The notes under the pieces were generated by a model, which worked only from the letters and a program-made list of their open reading frames with translations, had not been told where the DNA came from and did not search any database. Positions 8,359-16,620 of a stretch of 61,750 nucleotides of DNA are shown piece by piece (the stretch's first letter is position 1; each line of letters opens with the position of its first letter). The stretch comes from Holophagales bacterium UBA2201 (lineage in GTDB: Bacteria > Acidobacteriota > Thermoanaerobaculia > UBA2201). The translations under genes were made by a program, and so were the position numbers. The stretch is taken from assembly GCA_002327305.1 (NCBI GenBank), contig DCUZ01000025.1, positions 1 through 61,750 on the forward strand. The letters are read 5' to 3'.

Positions 8359-9831
8359 TCAGAAATTGTGCCTGAGAAAGCCCCGGGCCGCGCAGGGGGA
8401 ACAGACCGGATGGATGCCGTGGTGCCGGGAGCGGGGGTTGAAACTTCCCCGCATCGCCGCGAGGACGTCGTTGTTCCAGACCGCCGCGAAGGGTTCGCGG
8501 CCGAACGCGCCCACGACGGGGTGGGAGGGCTCGCAGCACGGGAGGATGCGGGCATCGTTGTCGATGAACGCCTGCTCCCAGAGGAAGGGGCACTCCAGGG
8601 CCTCGCCGTCCTCGGCGCGCTCCACGGGCCAGTCGATTTCGAAGGGGGGCGGGGGCCAGGCATCGAGGGTCTCCACGGCCTCCCGGAGGACGGGGGGATC
8701 GCCGCCGCCGTCAAGCCCGGCAGCGCGGAAGTGGACTCCCTGCCGGGCCCATTCCCGTTCCACCACCGCCTCCAACGCCGCCCCCCCCGACGGTGGAAGG
8801 GGCGATTCGAACTTCACCCCCAGTCCCCGGGCCAGGGCCGCTGCGGACTCCAGGGCCGCCGCCACCCGCCCGTCGGAGAGGTCCACCTGCTCCCCCTCCA
8901 TCCCCGGGTGATGGGCGATCATGAGGGCGGTGCGGACGCCGTCGAAGCCAAGGCGCCGGCACAGGAGGACCATCGCCGGCATCTGGTCCAGCGTGGAGCG
9001 CATCAGGAGCATCCCCAGGTGCAGGCGGGGCCGGAGGGTGGGCGGCATCCCTTCCGATGCGCGGCGGATCGCCAGGAGGTTTCCCATCGTCCGGGCCCAC
9101 ACCGCCCCGCGACGGACCGCTTCGTAGGTCTCGGGGACGGGGGAGTCCACACTGACATCGATCTGGCCGCACAGGGGGATGAGAGAGCCCCACAACCCCG
9201 GCCGATCCACCGCCCCGTTGGTGATGAGGAGGATGCGGACCGCGTGGCGGCGGGCCAGTTCCAGCTCCATGTCGAGGGTAGGGGAGAGCAGGGGCTCCCC
9301 GGAGGTGTTGAGGCGCAGGAAGCGCGCGGCGGGGAGGACCTGGTCGAGGAAGTCGCGCAGGAGGGCGGGATCCAGCGGCGCGATCCGCTCCTGGTTCTGC
9401 CCCGGGGCCGCCCGGTTGCACATCACGCATCGGAGGTTGCACGCGGAGGACCCGGCCAGGTTGACGGTGACCGGGAGCGATCCGACCCGCTCGTCCCGGA
9501 AAAGGCGGTGGCGCCGGGCGCCGACGGCGTTGGTCTCCTTCGCCCGCAGAAGGTCCGCCGGGGGGAGCGTCCCTTCGACGGCCGCGGGCCGGTCCGGGCC
9601 GAGATCGACCGCGCGTTCCAGCAGGGAGATCCGCCGTTCGAGGTGGAGGGCCCGGCGGTCGGTCCGCCGCCGATGGTCGTCGAGACGGTCGGCCAGCATC
9701 TGGAAGAGCCAGAAAAGGTGAAAATGCAATACTTTATAGACCCGGAGGTGGACCCGTTTGGCCCAGGCCAGAAGGGGGTTGCCCCTCCGGTACGATTCCA
9801 TCAGCGTGTCGCGGAGCAACCGCTTCGCCAT
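8359..9831 (-). CDS. Radical SAM/SPASM domain protein
   Basis: 490 residues. The radical SAM [4Fe-4S] triad is CNLRCVMC (Cys131, Cys135, Cys138), followed by a TIM-barrel core (LRLNTSGEPLLSP, LLITNGA, IDVSVDS). The C-terminus carries a SPASM-type auxiliary cluster region (CPFLWEQAFIDNDARILPCC ... CSPC). Such enzymes make radical modifications of peptides or sugars; the substrate is unknown. The N-terminal ~115 residues are Arg-rich and helical, unlike classic members, and could be a docking domain. No small precursor peptide gene is evident beside it. The start at 9831 has only a weak ribosome site, so the true start could be somewhat downstream. Confidence 0.85.
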   Translation of the reverse strand: MAKRLLRDTLMESYRRGNPLLAWAKRVHLRVYKVLHFHLFWLFQMLADRLDDHRRRTDRRALHLERRISLLERAVDLGPDRPAAVEGTLPPADLLRAKETNAVGARRHRLFRDERVGSLPVTVNLAGSSACNLRCVMCNRAAPGQNQERIAPLDPALLRDFLDQVLPAARFLRLNTSGEPLLSPTLDMELELARRHAVRILLITNGAVDRPGLWGSLIPLCGQIDVSVDSPVPETYEAVRRGAVWARTMGNLLAIRRASEGMPPTLRPRLHLGMLLMRSTLDQMPAMVLLCRRLGFDGVRTALMIAHHPGMEGEQVDLSDGRVAAALESAAALARGLGVKFESPLPPSGGAALEAVVEREWARQGVHFRAAGLDGGGDPPVLREAVETLDAWPPPPFEIDWPVERAEDGEALECPFLWEQAFIDNDARILPCCEPSHPVVGAFGREPFAAVWNNDVLAAMRGSFNPRSRHHGIHPVCSPCAARGFLRHNF

Positions 9832-9918
9832 CAGCGCTTTACGGCGATTGGTTCATGGAAGGGCGGGGGCATCAACCGTTCCGCCGTGCGGGCCTTCCGG
9901 CTTTCGGATGCAGGCGCG

Positions 9919-11148
9919 TCAAAGTTTGTAGTTCGGCAGGATGGCGGTGGCCTTTTTGAGCGCGCCGATGGCCTTGTCGAAATCGCGCAGGCCCTCATAG
10001 GCGGATTTCATGGCGTACCAGGCCTCGCCATAGTCGGGATTGAGCTTGACCGCCAGTTTCAGGTGCTTGAGGGCGCCCTTGAAGTTTTCCTGCTGGTTGT
10101 AGAGCGTCCCCATGCAGAAGTGGGCCTCCGCGTACCCTTCGTTGAGGGCGATGGCCTTTTCCAGGTACTCCTTGGCCCGGGCCTCGTCCTTGTCCAGGTG
10201 GGCCACCCCGAAGGCGAAATAGGCCTCGACGAACTTCTCGTCCAGTTTCAGGGCCCGCTCGAACGCCAGCCGGGCGTCGTTCATCCTGCCCACCCGGGCC
10301 AGCGGGATGATCATCTTGGCGAAGACCTCGGGACGGTCCGGGAAGATCTCCTGGGCTTTCTGGGAGAGGGTGACGGCCTTGTCGTACTGCCGCGCCATTC
10401 CCATGGCGTAGGTGGCCAGGGTGTAGTACTCGAGTTCCCGCGGGTTGAGGGAGATGAGCCGTTCGAGGGTCTCGATGGCATCGCTGTAGTTGCGCCGTTT
10501 GAGGGAGGATTTGGCGAAGTTGAGGAGGACATAGGGGGGGACCTTGGGGTCCCGGATGCAGTGGGCGTAGGCGTCCTCGGCCCTGTCGGGGCGGTTCAAC
10601 TCCATGCAGCAGTCGCCCAGCATCCGCCAGGCGTGATCCCCCACCGCCTTCCCGGCGGCCACCTCCAGGTGCTTGCAGGCCGCCTTGGGGTTGCCCAGGA
10701 GCCGGTGCCAGAGGCCGAAGTAGAGGTGGCTCTCGCCGAAGTCCAGGTTTAGTTGCTGCATCCAGGTCTCCAGGCGTTCCACCAGGGCGGCGAACCGTTC
10801 CCGCTTTTTATCGGGGAGGGGCTCCTTGCATTCCTCGTAATCCAGGGGAAGCTTATGGGAGGCCCACAACTCCTTCAGTTCGTCGAAGGCGAGCCGGAGC
10901 TGGCGCTCGGCCCATTTCCGGAGGGCGTCCTTGTCCGCGGTGGTGCGCTTGAGGTCCTTCTCCAGGCGGGCGATCCTCTGGTCCCGTTCGCCGGTCTGCG
11001 CCTCCAGGTCCAGGCGAAGGGCCCCTTCCCTCTCCTCCCATTCCTTCTGCCTGGCGGCCAGGAGGCCCTCCTTCTCCTTCAACAGGGTGTTGAGGGACCG
11101 GATCTCTTCTTCCAGTTCCAGGATTTTTTTCTTCCCAAAAATCGGCAT
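9919..11148 (-). CDS. Coiled-coil plus TPR repeat protein
   Basis: 409 residues. Residues ~8-95 form a heptad-rich coiled coil (ELEEEIRSLNTLLKEKEGLL). From ~140 to the C-terminus there are about seven tetratricopeptide repeats (for example AEAHFCMGTLYNQQENFKGA and YGEAWYAMKSAYEGLRDFDK). No signal peptide is seen, so it is probably a cytoplasmic scaffold. It has a textbook promoter (11169-11197) with a ~14-nt leader and a GGGGG-like ribosome site. It is divergent from rpmB. No catalytic function is suggested. Confidence 0.85.
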   Translation of the reverse strand: MPIFGKKKILELEEEIRSLNTLLKEKEGLLAARQKEWEEREGALRLDLEAQTGERDQRIARLEKDLKRTTADKDALRKWAERQLRLAFDELKELWASHKLPLDYEECKEPLPDKKRERFAALVERLETWMQQLNLDFGESHLYFGLWHRLLGNPKAACKHLEVAAGKAVGDHAWRMLGDCCMELNRPDRAEDAYAHCIRDPKVPPYVLLNFAKSSLKRRNYSDAIETLERLISLNPRELEYYTLATYAMGMARQYDKAVTLSQKAQEIFPDRPEVFAKMIIPLARVGRMNDARLAFERALKLDEKFVEAYFAFGVAHLDKDEARAKEYLEKAIALNEGYAEAHFCMGTLYNQQENFKGALKHLKLAVKLNPDYGEAWYAMKSAYEGLRDFDKAIGALKKATAILPNYKL

Positions 11149-11168
11149 CGGACCCCCTATGAAGCCCC

Positions 11169-11197
11169 ATTATACGCCTACCTTCCGCTCGTTTCAA
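11169..11197 (-). promoter_or_regulatory. Sigma70-type promoter of the TPR gene
   Basis: On the minus strand TTGAAA (11192-11197) and TATAAT (11169-11174) are separated by exactly 17 bases. The -10 is a perfect match and the -35 matches at five positions. Predicted start is near 11162, giving a short leader before the ATG at 11148. Not experimentally supported. Confidence 0.75.
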
Positions 11198-11236
11198 CGC
11201 CCCATTTCCGGAAAGCGGTCCAAGTCCGCCTGCCCG

Positions 11237-11265
11237 TTGCCAAACCGGCCCAAATCGGGTATAAT
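11237..11265 (+). promoter_or_regulatory. Sigma70-type promoter of rpmB
   Basis: TTGCCA (11237-11242) and a perfect TATAAT (11260-11265) are spaced by 17 bases. The ATG of rpmB lies only 9 bases after the -10 box, so the transcript would begin within about three bases of the start codon, with no Shine-Dalgarno. Confidence 0.75.
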
Positions 11266-11274
11266 ACGCCGGCC

Positions 11275-11466
11275 ATGTCCAAAGAATGTTTCGGTTGCAG
11301 CAAGAAACCCATCAGCGGGAACAAGATCAGCCACGCCCACAACCTCACCCGGCGGCGCTGGCTGCCCAACCTGCAGAAGGTCCATATCCAGACCGAGGGC
11401 GGTCGGAAATCGGTGTACCTCTGCACCCGCTGCATCCGCACGGGCAAATTCCAGAAGGTGGTCTGA
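11275..11466 (+). CDS. rpmB: 50S ribosomal protein L28
   Basis: 63 residues, MSKECFGCSKKPISGNKISH, with the L28 core SHAHNLTRRRWLPNLQ and a C-terminal CTRC. With the N-terminal CFGC this makes a four-Cys zinc-binding form of L28. It is part of the large ribosomal subunit near the exit-site region. The ATG at 11275 is fixed by homology; the frame remains open upstream without coding character. The gene is transcribed divergently from the TPR gene and probably from a nearly leaderless mRNA. Confidence 0.95.
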   Translation: MSKECFGCSKKPISGNKISHAHNLTRRRWLPNLQKVHIQTEGGRKSVYLCTRCIRTGKFQKVV

Positions 11467-11488
11467 GGACCGCCTTCGGCACGGGCAA

Positions 11489-11517
11489 TTGAAGGACGGC
11501 GGGAGGGGTGGTACAAT
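11489..11517 (+). promoter_or_regulatory. Sigma70-type promoter before the 11524 gene
   Basis: TTGAAG (11489-11494) and TACAAT (11512-11517) are 17 bases apart. The GTG start codon at 11524 begins 6 bases after the -10 box, again implying a leaderless message. Confidence 0.65.
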
Positions 11518-11523
11518 CCATCC

Positions 11524-12063
11524 GTGTTCCAGGACCTTGACCTCGCGGCGGATTTCTACGACTGGGTCTTAAGCGCCCTCAAGGCCGGCCTCCCGGCCCG
11601 CAGGAGGATCCTCGCCTACGAAACGGAGGACCTTTCCCCCCTGTCGCCCCTGCTGAAAGAGGGGCTCGTCGTGGACGACCTGAACCGCAAGGCCCTGGAA
11701 GGTGCGCCCGACGCCGCCTACGACCTCATCCTCTGCCCCTCCCTCTTCCTTTCCCTCGAGAAGGACGCCGCGCCGGCCGCCGCGCGCCTGATGGGGCGCC
11801 TGACGGCCCCCGGGGGGGAGGCCCACATCCTGTTCCCCCCCGCGTGGCTCCCCGCCGCCTGGGCGGAGAGGGTGGTGAAGTTCCACAAGGAAGGGAATAC
11901 CAAGCTCTATTTCCGGTTCAAGGACCACATCTCCGCCTACACCTTCTACACCAACCGCGAGATCGAGCTCCTGCCTTCGGACCTGCGCCTGGAGCGCCTC
12001 ACCATCCTGCGCAACGGGTTCCGCCGGGCCCATTTCTCGCGCCGCCCCAAGGAGACCGCATGA
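11524..12063 (+). CDS. Degenerate methyltransferase-like protein
   Basis: 179 residues. The order of predicted elements (AYETEDLSPLSPLLKEGLVV, YDLILCPSLFLSLE, then APGGEAHILFPP) resembles the later strands of a class I SAM-dependent methyltransferase, but the glycine-rich motif I is absent, so binding of SAM is doubtful. The start is GTG at 11524, placed by the promoter immediately upstream. Its stop codon overlaps the start of the FadL-like gene (ATGA), so the two are translationally coupled. Function unknown. Confidence 0.65.
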   Translation: MFQDLDLAADFYDWVLSALKAGLPARRRILAYETEDLSPLSPLLKEGLVVDDLNRKALEGAPDAAYDLILCPSLFLSLEKDAAPAAARLMGRLTAPGGEAHILFPPAWLPAAWAERVVKFHKEGNTKLYFRFKDHISAYTFYTNREIELLPSDLRLERLTILRNGFRRAHFSRRPKETA

Positions 12064-13268
12064 CCCGCCACGCCGCCCGCCTGCTCTGCGCCGCCTGCAT
12101 CCTCGCCGCCCCCCTGGCCGCCCAGGAGGTCGCCCCCTTCGCCCTGCCCTCCTCGACCACCGGGGCCGAGGCCGTCCTCCTCAACCCCGCCGCCCTGGCC
12201 GACCTGGAGGGGGCACACGGGTACCTGGGGTTGCAGCAGCTCTACCAGAAGACCGAGGGGGAGGGCGTGGACGGGATGGACGACCGCTCCATCCAGGCCC
12301 CTTTCGCCGCCGCCTGGAACCTGGGAGACGACTGGGCGGTGGGGGTCGGAGAGATGGAGGTCTTCGATAGCGCTGCCTCCTTCCCGGTGAAGAGCTTCAC
12401 CGACTCATTCCGCAAGTTCAGGTTCAGCGTCAGTGAATGGCGAGGCGCAGCCGCCTATCGGGTGTCGGACGATGTGAATGTGGGTCTGGCCTTGAGATTC
12501 CTGAACGCCGATTATGCCCTCGGCCGGGACGTGATGGTGGCCTGGGAGGGCCCTCCGCCGATTAATAATTGGATCGCCGGGGCCTATTCGGGCGGAGCGG
12601 ACGCGTTGGGGTTCGAGTTGTCCGCCCTCTGGAAGGCCAATGGATTCACACTCGGGGCGATTTTGCGTCCGGAGGTGAAGTTTGATCTCGGCTACAGCGA
12701 TTTCAGTGTCGAATTCGCGATGTTGGATGACCTTGAGGATTGGGAAGAAGCCATTGTCCGGACCTATTATCCCGGCGGCGGGGTGAAGACCGAGGCCATC
12801 CTCCCCCTGGAGGCGCGCGTCTCCGTCACCCTCGCCCCGGCAGGGCCATGGCGCTTTTCCGGCGAGGTGGGATGGGCCCAATGGTCCGAGTGGGAGACCG
12901 TCTCTCTCGACTACGCCAACGAAACCGTGGATCCAGAGACCGGCATCCCGATCTTGACGGACACGCAGTTCTTCAATGAATTCCAAGATGCGTTCTCTCT
13001 TACCGGCATGGCCGCGCGCACCTTCGACCATTCCATCGAGGCCTACGGCCGCCTGGCCTGGCAGGGGCGGATCTGCGACGACCCCTCCGGGGCCACCCTG
13101 CGCCCCAACGACGGCGCTGTGATCACCCTCGGCGGACGGTATCCCTGGCGATTCGGCGAGTTCCGCTTCGCCGTGGACGCCTTCTACTCGTTCGGGGTCT
13201 ATTCTGCCAACAACGGCTTCGAGATGGGCCGGAACCTCCTGGGAGCAGGGCTATCCGTTTCCTACTGA
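12060..13268 (+). CDS. FadL/OmpP1-type outer-membrane beta-barrel
   Basis: 402 residues with a signal peptide (MTRHAARLLCAACILAAPLA). Typical FadL/UPF0164-type features are an early GAEAVLLNPAALADLEGAHG motif (the NPAxxA stretch near the N-terminus), alternating beta strands throughout and a C-terminal strand ending GLSVSY with a terminal aromatic. Such barrels take up hydrophobic compounds or have structural roles. The ATG overlaps the previous stop (ATGA), and the 3' end overlaps the start of the sulfatase gene by 16 bases, giving a tight three-gene operon. Confidence 0.8.
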   Translation: MTRHAARLLCAACILAAPLAAQEVAPFALPSSTTGAEAVLLNPAALADLEGAHGYLGLQQLYQKTEGEGVDGMDDRSIQAPFAAAWNLGDDWAVGVGEMEVFDSAASFPVKSFTDSFRKFRFSVSEWRGAAAYRVSDDVNVGLALRFLNADYALGRDVMVAWEGPPPINNWIAGAYSGGADALGFELSALWKANGFTLGAILRPEVKFDLGYSDFSVEFAMLDDLEDWEEAIVRTYYPGGGVKTEAILPLEARVSVTLAPAGPWRFSGEVGWAQWSEWETVSLDYANETVDPETGIPILTDTQFFNEFQDAFSLTGMAARTFDHSIEAYGRLAWQGRICDDPSGATLRPNDGAVITLGGRYPWRFGEFRFAVDAFYSFGVYSANNGFEMGRNLLGAGLSVSY

Positions 13269-15241
13269 CCCTCTGCCTAACGCTGGCCCCCTCCCTCTGG
13301 GGCGGCTCCGTCGTCCTGATCACCCTCGACACCACGCGGGCCGACCGCTGTTCCCTCTACGGCTACGCCCGGCCCACCACCCCGGTCCTGGACGCCTTTG
13401 CCAAGGATGGACGGGTCTACGAGGACGCCTACACGATCGTTCCCCTCACCCTCCCGGCCCACGCCTCCATCCTGACGGGGCGCCCCCCCGGGGAGCACGG
13501 CGCCCACATCAACGGTCAGCGGCTGGGGCCGGAGTTCCCCACGCTGGCCTCCCTGCTGAAGGCGCAGGGGTACGCCACCGCCGCCTTCGTCAGCGCCGCC
13601 GTCCTGGACCGCGGCTTCGGCTTGAACCGCGGCTTCGACCGGTACGACGACACGACGGGACGGCAGATCAGCGGGGGGGAGGTGAGCGAGCGGGTCTGCG
13701 GCGAGACCACGGCGGCGGCCCTGGAGTGGCTCAAGACCGCCTCGAAGCCCTTTTTCCTGTGGGTCCACTATTTCGAACCCCACGCCCCCTATCGGCCGCC
13801 CGAGCCCTTCCGTTCCGCCTTTCCCGACCCCTACGAAGGCGAAGTGGCCGCCATGGACGCCTGCCTTGGCGACCTCCTGGCCGCCCTCCCCGCGGACGCC
13901 TTCGTGGCCGTGGCGGGGGACCATGGCGAGATGCTGGGCGACCATGGCGAGGCCGAGCATGGCATCCTCCTCTACCAGGGCGCCCTGCGGGTTCCCCTGG
14001 CGGTGAAGGGGCCCGGGGTGAAGCGGGGACGCGAGAAAAGTACGGTGACCCTCTTGGACCTTTTCCCGACCATCCTGGCCGCCTCTGGGGCTCCCGTTCC
14101 CCAGGGAACGCGCGGGAGGGACATCCGGGGTCCGGTTCCCCCCGCGCCGGTCCTGGCCGCCTCCCTCTACGGGCGGGAGGTGTACGGCTACTTTGCCTCG
14201 CGGGCCGTGGTGGACGGCGGGTTCAAGTTGCTGGCCTACGACGAAAAGGACTTCAAGCTCTTCGATCTGAAGGGCGACCCCGGGGAGACGAAAGATATCC
14301 TGCGCGCGGAACGGCGGACCGCCCGGCGCCTCAAGGAGATGCTCAAGGAGATATCCCTGGACACCCGTCTCGAGACCGCGATGACCCCGGAGGAGAAGAA
14401 GGCCCTGGCCTCGCTGGGCTACCTCACCCCGTCCAAGCCGTCGGGGCTGGTCCACCCGGAGGAGGGGCTGAAGATGCAGGGGGAGGTGTCCCGGGCCAAG
14501 GAACTGGCGGGACGGTACGACTTCCAGGGGGCCGTGGCCGCGCTGGAAGGGGTCCTGAAGGTCCTGCCGCGGAACGCGGAAGCCCTCAACCTTTTGGGCA
14601 AGATCCAACTGCAGAGAGGGAACGCGGCGGCCGCCCGCGCCACCTTCGAGACCGTGGCGGCCCTGCGCCCCTCCGACCCGGTCAGCCATTTGCGGCTGGG
14701 GCAGGCCCTGGCGGCGGCCGGGGAAGCCGGGCGGGCCGAGGACGAACTCAGGGCCGCCCTGGCCCTCAACCGGCGGTTGGGGGAGGCCTATGGCGAGCTG
14801 GCCCGCCTCCTGCTGGAACGGAACGACGGCGCGGCCCTGGGGGCGCTGGGGGCCCAGGCGGAGGCCGAGGCCATAGAGAACGCCCAGCTGTTTCTGGCGC
14901 TGGGGCAGTGGGAGGCCGGCCAGGGGCGGCCGGAAACGGCCTTCCCCCTCTTTCACAGGGCCATGCGCCTCGATCCGGCCAACCCCGCCCCCGTGAAGGG
15001 GCTGGCCCTCTCTTCGCTGGCGCAGGGGCGCAAAGCCCAGGCGCTCATCTATTTCCGGCAGGTGCTCCGCCTCGACCTCCGGGACGGGGAATCCAACTTC
15101 GAGGCGGGACGGCTGATCTACGAATTGGAGGGGAAGCGCAGCGAGGCCCTGCAGCATTTCCACCGCGCCCTCGCCGCCTGCGGCGAGCCGGCGCGGTGCG
15201 CGCTGGTCCGAGAATGGATAGGCAAGCTGCAAGCTCAATGA
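13253..15241 (+). CDS. Sulfatase/phosphatase-superfamily hydrolase with TPR tail; ATC start proposed
   Basis: About 662 residues. An N-terminal hydrophobic signal (RFLLTLCLTLAPSLW) is followed by the alkaline phosphatase-superfamily metal site VLITLDTTRADRCS, then PLTLPAHASILTG, where Thr takes the place of the Cys/Ser nucleophile, and later AGDHGEMLGDHGE with the metal-binding Asp-His. From ~residue 400 to the end there are TPR repeats. The frame contains no ATG, GTG or TTG before 13622, which would remove the metal site. An ATC codon at 13253 gives a perfect signal peptide and lies 7 bases after GGGAG, so a non-canonical start (or a base error) is proposed. Probably periplasmic; substrate unknown. 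Confidence 0.75.
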   Translation: MRFLLTLCLTLAPSLWGGSVVLITLDTTRADRCSLYGYARPTTPVLDAFAKDGRVYEDAYTIVPLTLPAHASILTGRPPGEHGAHINGQRLGPEFPTLASLLKAQGYATAAFVSAAVLDRGFGLNRGFDRYDDTTGRQISGGEVSERVCGETTAAALEWLKTASKPFFLWVHYFEPHAPYRPPEPFRSAFPDPYEGEVAAMDACLGDLLAALPADAFVAVAGDHGEMLGDHGEAEHGILLYQGALRVPLAVKGPGVKRGREKSTVTLLDLFPTILAASGAPVPQGTRGRDIRGPVPPAPVLAASLYGREVYGYFASRAVVDGGFKLLAYDEKDFKLFDLKGDPGETKDILRAERRTARRLKEMLKEISLDTRLETAMTPEEKKALASLGYLTPSKPSGLVHPEEGLKMQGEVSRAKELAGRYDFQGAVAALEGVLKVLPRNAEALNLLGKIQLQRGNAAAARATFETVAALRPSDPVSHLRLGQALAAAGEAGRAEDELRAALALNRRLGEAYGELARLLLERNDGAALGALGAQAEAEAIENAQLFLALGQWEAGQGRPETAFPLFHRAMRLDPANPAPVKGLALSSLAQGRKAQALIYFRQVLRLDLRDGESNFEAGRLIYELEGKRSEALQHFHRALAACGEPARCALVREWIGKLQAQ

Positions 15242-15247
15242 TTTCGA

Positions 15248-15366
15248 AGTCTGAAGTCTAAAGTCTCGAGTCTAAAGTCTCGAGTCTAAAGTCTCGAGTC
15301 TAAAGTCTTGAGTCTAAAGTCTCGAGTCTAAAGTCTCGAGTCTAAAGTCTTGAGTCTAAAGTCTAA
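15248..15366 (+). repeat. Array of 17 seven-base repeats (AGTCTNN)
   Basis: Seventeen uninterrupted heptamers begin 6 bases after the sulfatase stop codon. The third-from-last to last positions alternate: AGTCTAA and AGTCTCG, with a few AGTCTTG. Read with a shifted register the unit is TCGAGTC, the reverse complement of the unit in the neighbouring array. It resembles the short tandem heptanucleotide repeats described in cyanobacteria (STRR class). Confidence 0.9.
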
Positions 15367-15439
15367 AGACCCTCACTGAGTCGACTCTGTGCTGAGAAGA
15401 CTGTGATCCCTATTTTCAATAGGGGAGGGGGAAACCCGA

Positions 15440-15579
15440 GACTCGAGACCCGAGACCCGAGACCCGAGACTCAAGACCCGAGACCCAAGACCCGAGACCC
15501 AAGACCCGAGACCCGAGACCCAAGACCCGAGACTCAAGACCCGAGACCCGAGACTCAAGACCCGAGACCCGAGACTACG
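15440..15579 (-). repeat. Inverted array of ~20 seven-base repeats (GACYYRA)
   Basis: About twenty heptamers, mainly GACCCGA with interspersed GACCCAA, GACTCAA and GACTCGA. These are the reverse complements of the units at 15248-15366. The two arrays flank a 73-base unique spacer and could form a very long imperfect hairpin between converging genes. The stop codon of the minus-strand gene lies inside the last unit. Confidence 0.9.
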
Positions 15580-16324
15580 GACTCTTAGGATTTTTCTTCG
15601 CCAGGATGCTTTCGCACACCCGCCTCACCCCCGCCGCCAGCGACCGGCTCCCCGCCAGGTCCTCCAGATCGTTGGACCGGAGGCGTCGGGCGTTGAACTG
15701 GGCGATGTAGAGGGGGGTGGAGGGGTTGAGGACGAGGGTCCTGCGCACTTCGTAGCGGTTGCCCCACTTGCCGCTGTAGTGGATGGCCCCCAGGACGGCG
15801 GCGGGGGTGCGGGGGCTGCCGGCCATCGCGACCACATCCACCTCCGTCATGAACCGGTTCTGGAGGAGGGCCTGGACGACGCGGGGCTCGGTCTCGGCGC
15901 GGAGCGCCTGGAGGAGGGAACGCGGGCCGCGGCGGGCCAGCGTCACCCGCTCCCCCAGGCCGAGTTCCGGGAGGCGCTCGACCAGCCGCCGTTCACAGGC
16001 GTGGCGCACCGCCGGATGGACCCGCATGTCCACGGCGGCCTCCAACAGGTCCATCCAGTACAGGTGGGGGACCAGGTGCTGGGCGTCCACCGACGGGGTG
16101 TGGCGCCCCGACACCAGCGCCTTCTTGACCGCGTAGGAGGCCAGGAGGGGAGGGTGCCCCAGGACCAGTTTGACGCACTCTCGGGTGAGGTTCTTGTTGC
16201 GCAGGACGGCGAGGACCTCCTGCTCGGAGAGGCGGTCGCACTCCTCCCGCAGGACCCTTTCCAGCGCCTCCGCCGGGGCCTCCAGAAGGAAGGCCGCGTT
16301 GCCGGCGCCGGGGTCCTGGGTCAT
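15575..16324 (-). CDS. Helical-repeat (HEAT/ARM-like) protein, function unknown
   Basis: 249 residues, all alpha-helical by composition. Repeated paired-helix patterns occur (LSEQEVLAVLRNKNLTRECV, VHPAVRHACERRLVERLPEL, RTPAAVLGAIHYSGKWGNRY, LVLNPSTPLYIAQF), as in HEAT/ARM-type adaptor proteins. No signal peptide or catalytic motif. The start at 16324 follows the DUF4177 gene stop by 19 bases on the same strand, so the two may be cotranscribed. The stop codon is embedded in the heptamer array. Confidence 0.7.
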   Translation of the reverse strand: MTQDPGAGNAAFLLEAPAEALERVLREECDRLSEQEVLAVLRNKNLTRECVKLVLGHPPLLASYAVKKALVSGRHTPSVDAQHLVPHLYWMDLLEAAVDMRVHPAVRHACERRLVERLPELGLGERVTLARRGPRSLLQALRAETEPRVVQALLQNRFMTEVDVVAMAGSPRTPAAVLGAIHYSGKWGNRYEVRRTLVLNPSTPLYIAQFNARRLRSNDLEDLAGSRSLAAGVRRVCESILAKKNPKSP

Positions 16325-16343
16325 GCCTCCGGGGGGGCGGGGA

Positions 16344-16529
16344 TCAGGCCTTTTCGCGCTTGAAGATGACGCCGATGTGATCGGAGGCGCCGGACTTGAA
16401 GTTGATGGAAGCGATGGAGACCAGCTCCCACCCCTCCTCGCCGTGCTTGTTCAACTCCGCCTCGTAGTTCGGGTCGATGCGGTAGTTCTCGGAACGCAGG
16501 TTGATGATTTTGTACTCCCACTTCTTCAT
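16344..16529 (-). CDS. DUF4177 small protein
   Basis: 61 residues, MKKWEYKIINLRSENYRIDP followed by LNKHGEEGWELVSI and GVIFKREKA, the standard DUF4177 pattern. The family is small, cytoplasmic and of unknown function. The ATG at 16529 is chosen because the family always begins with a short WEYKI strand and GGGGGAAG lies just upstream. Probably first gene of an operon with the HEAT-like protein. Confidence 0.8.
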   Translation of the reverse strand: MKKWEYKIINLRSENYRIDPNYEAELNKHGEEGWELVSIASINFKSGASDHIGVIFKREKA

Positions 16530-16620
16530 GGGACGCTTCCCCCTCTCGGTAATATCACCATAAGCATACCACATCATCCGAACGAATGACAAATCCCCCT
16601 ATCACCCGGTAGTCCGAAGC

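Noticed and set aside
6875..10752. Long plus-strand open frames opposite the secreted, radical SAM and TPR genes
   Set aside because: They are antisense shadows caused by high GC at third codon positions; compositions are Gly/Arg/Pro-rich and no family motif is present.
5602..15241. Idea that the FGE-fold protein activates the TPR-sulfatase
   Set aside because: The sulfatase has Thr where FGE needs Cys in CxPxR, the genes are 6.5 kb apart in different operons, and the FGE-like gene looks acquired.
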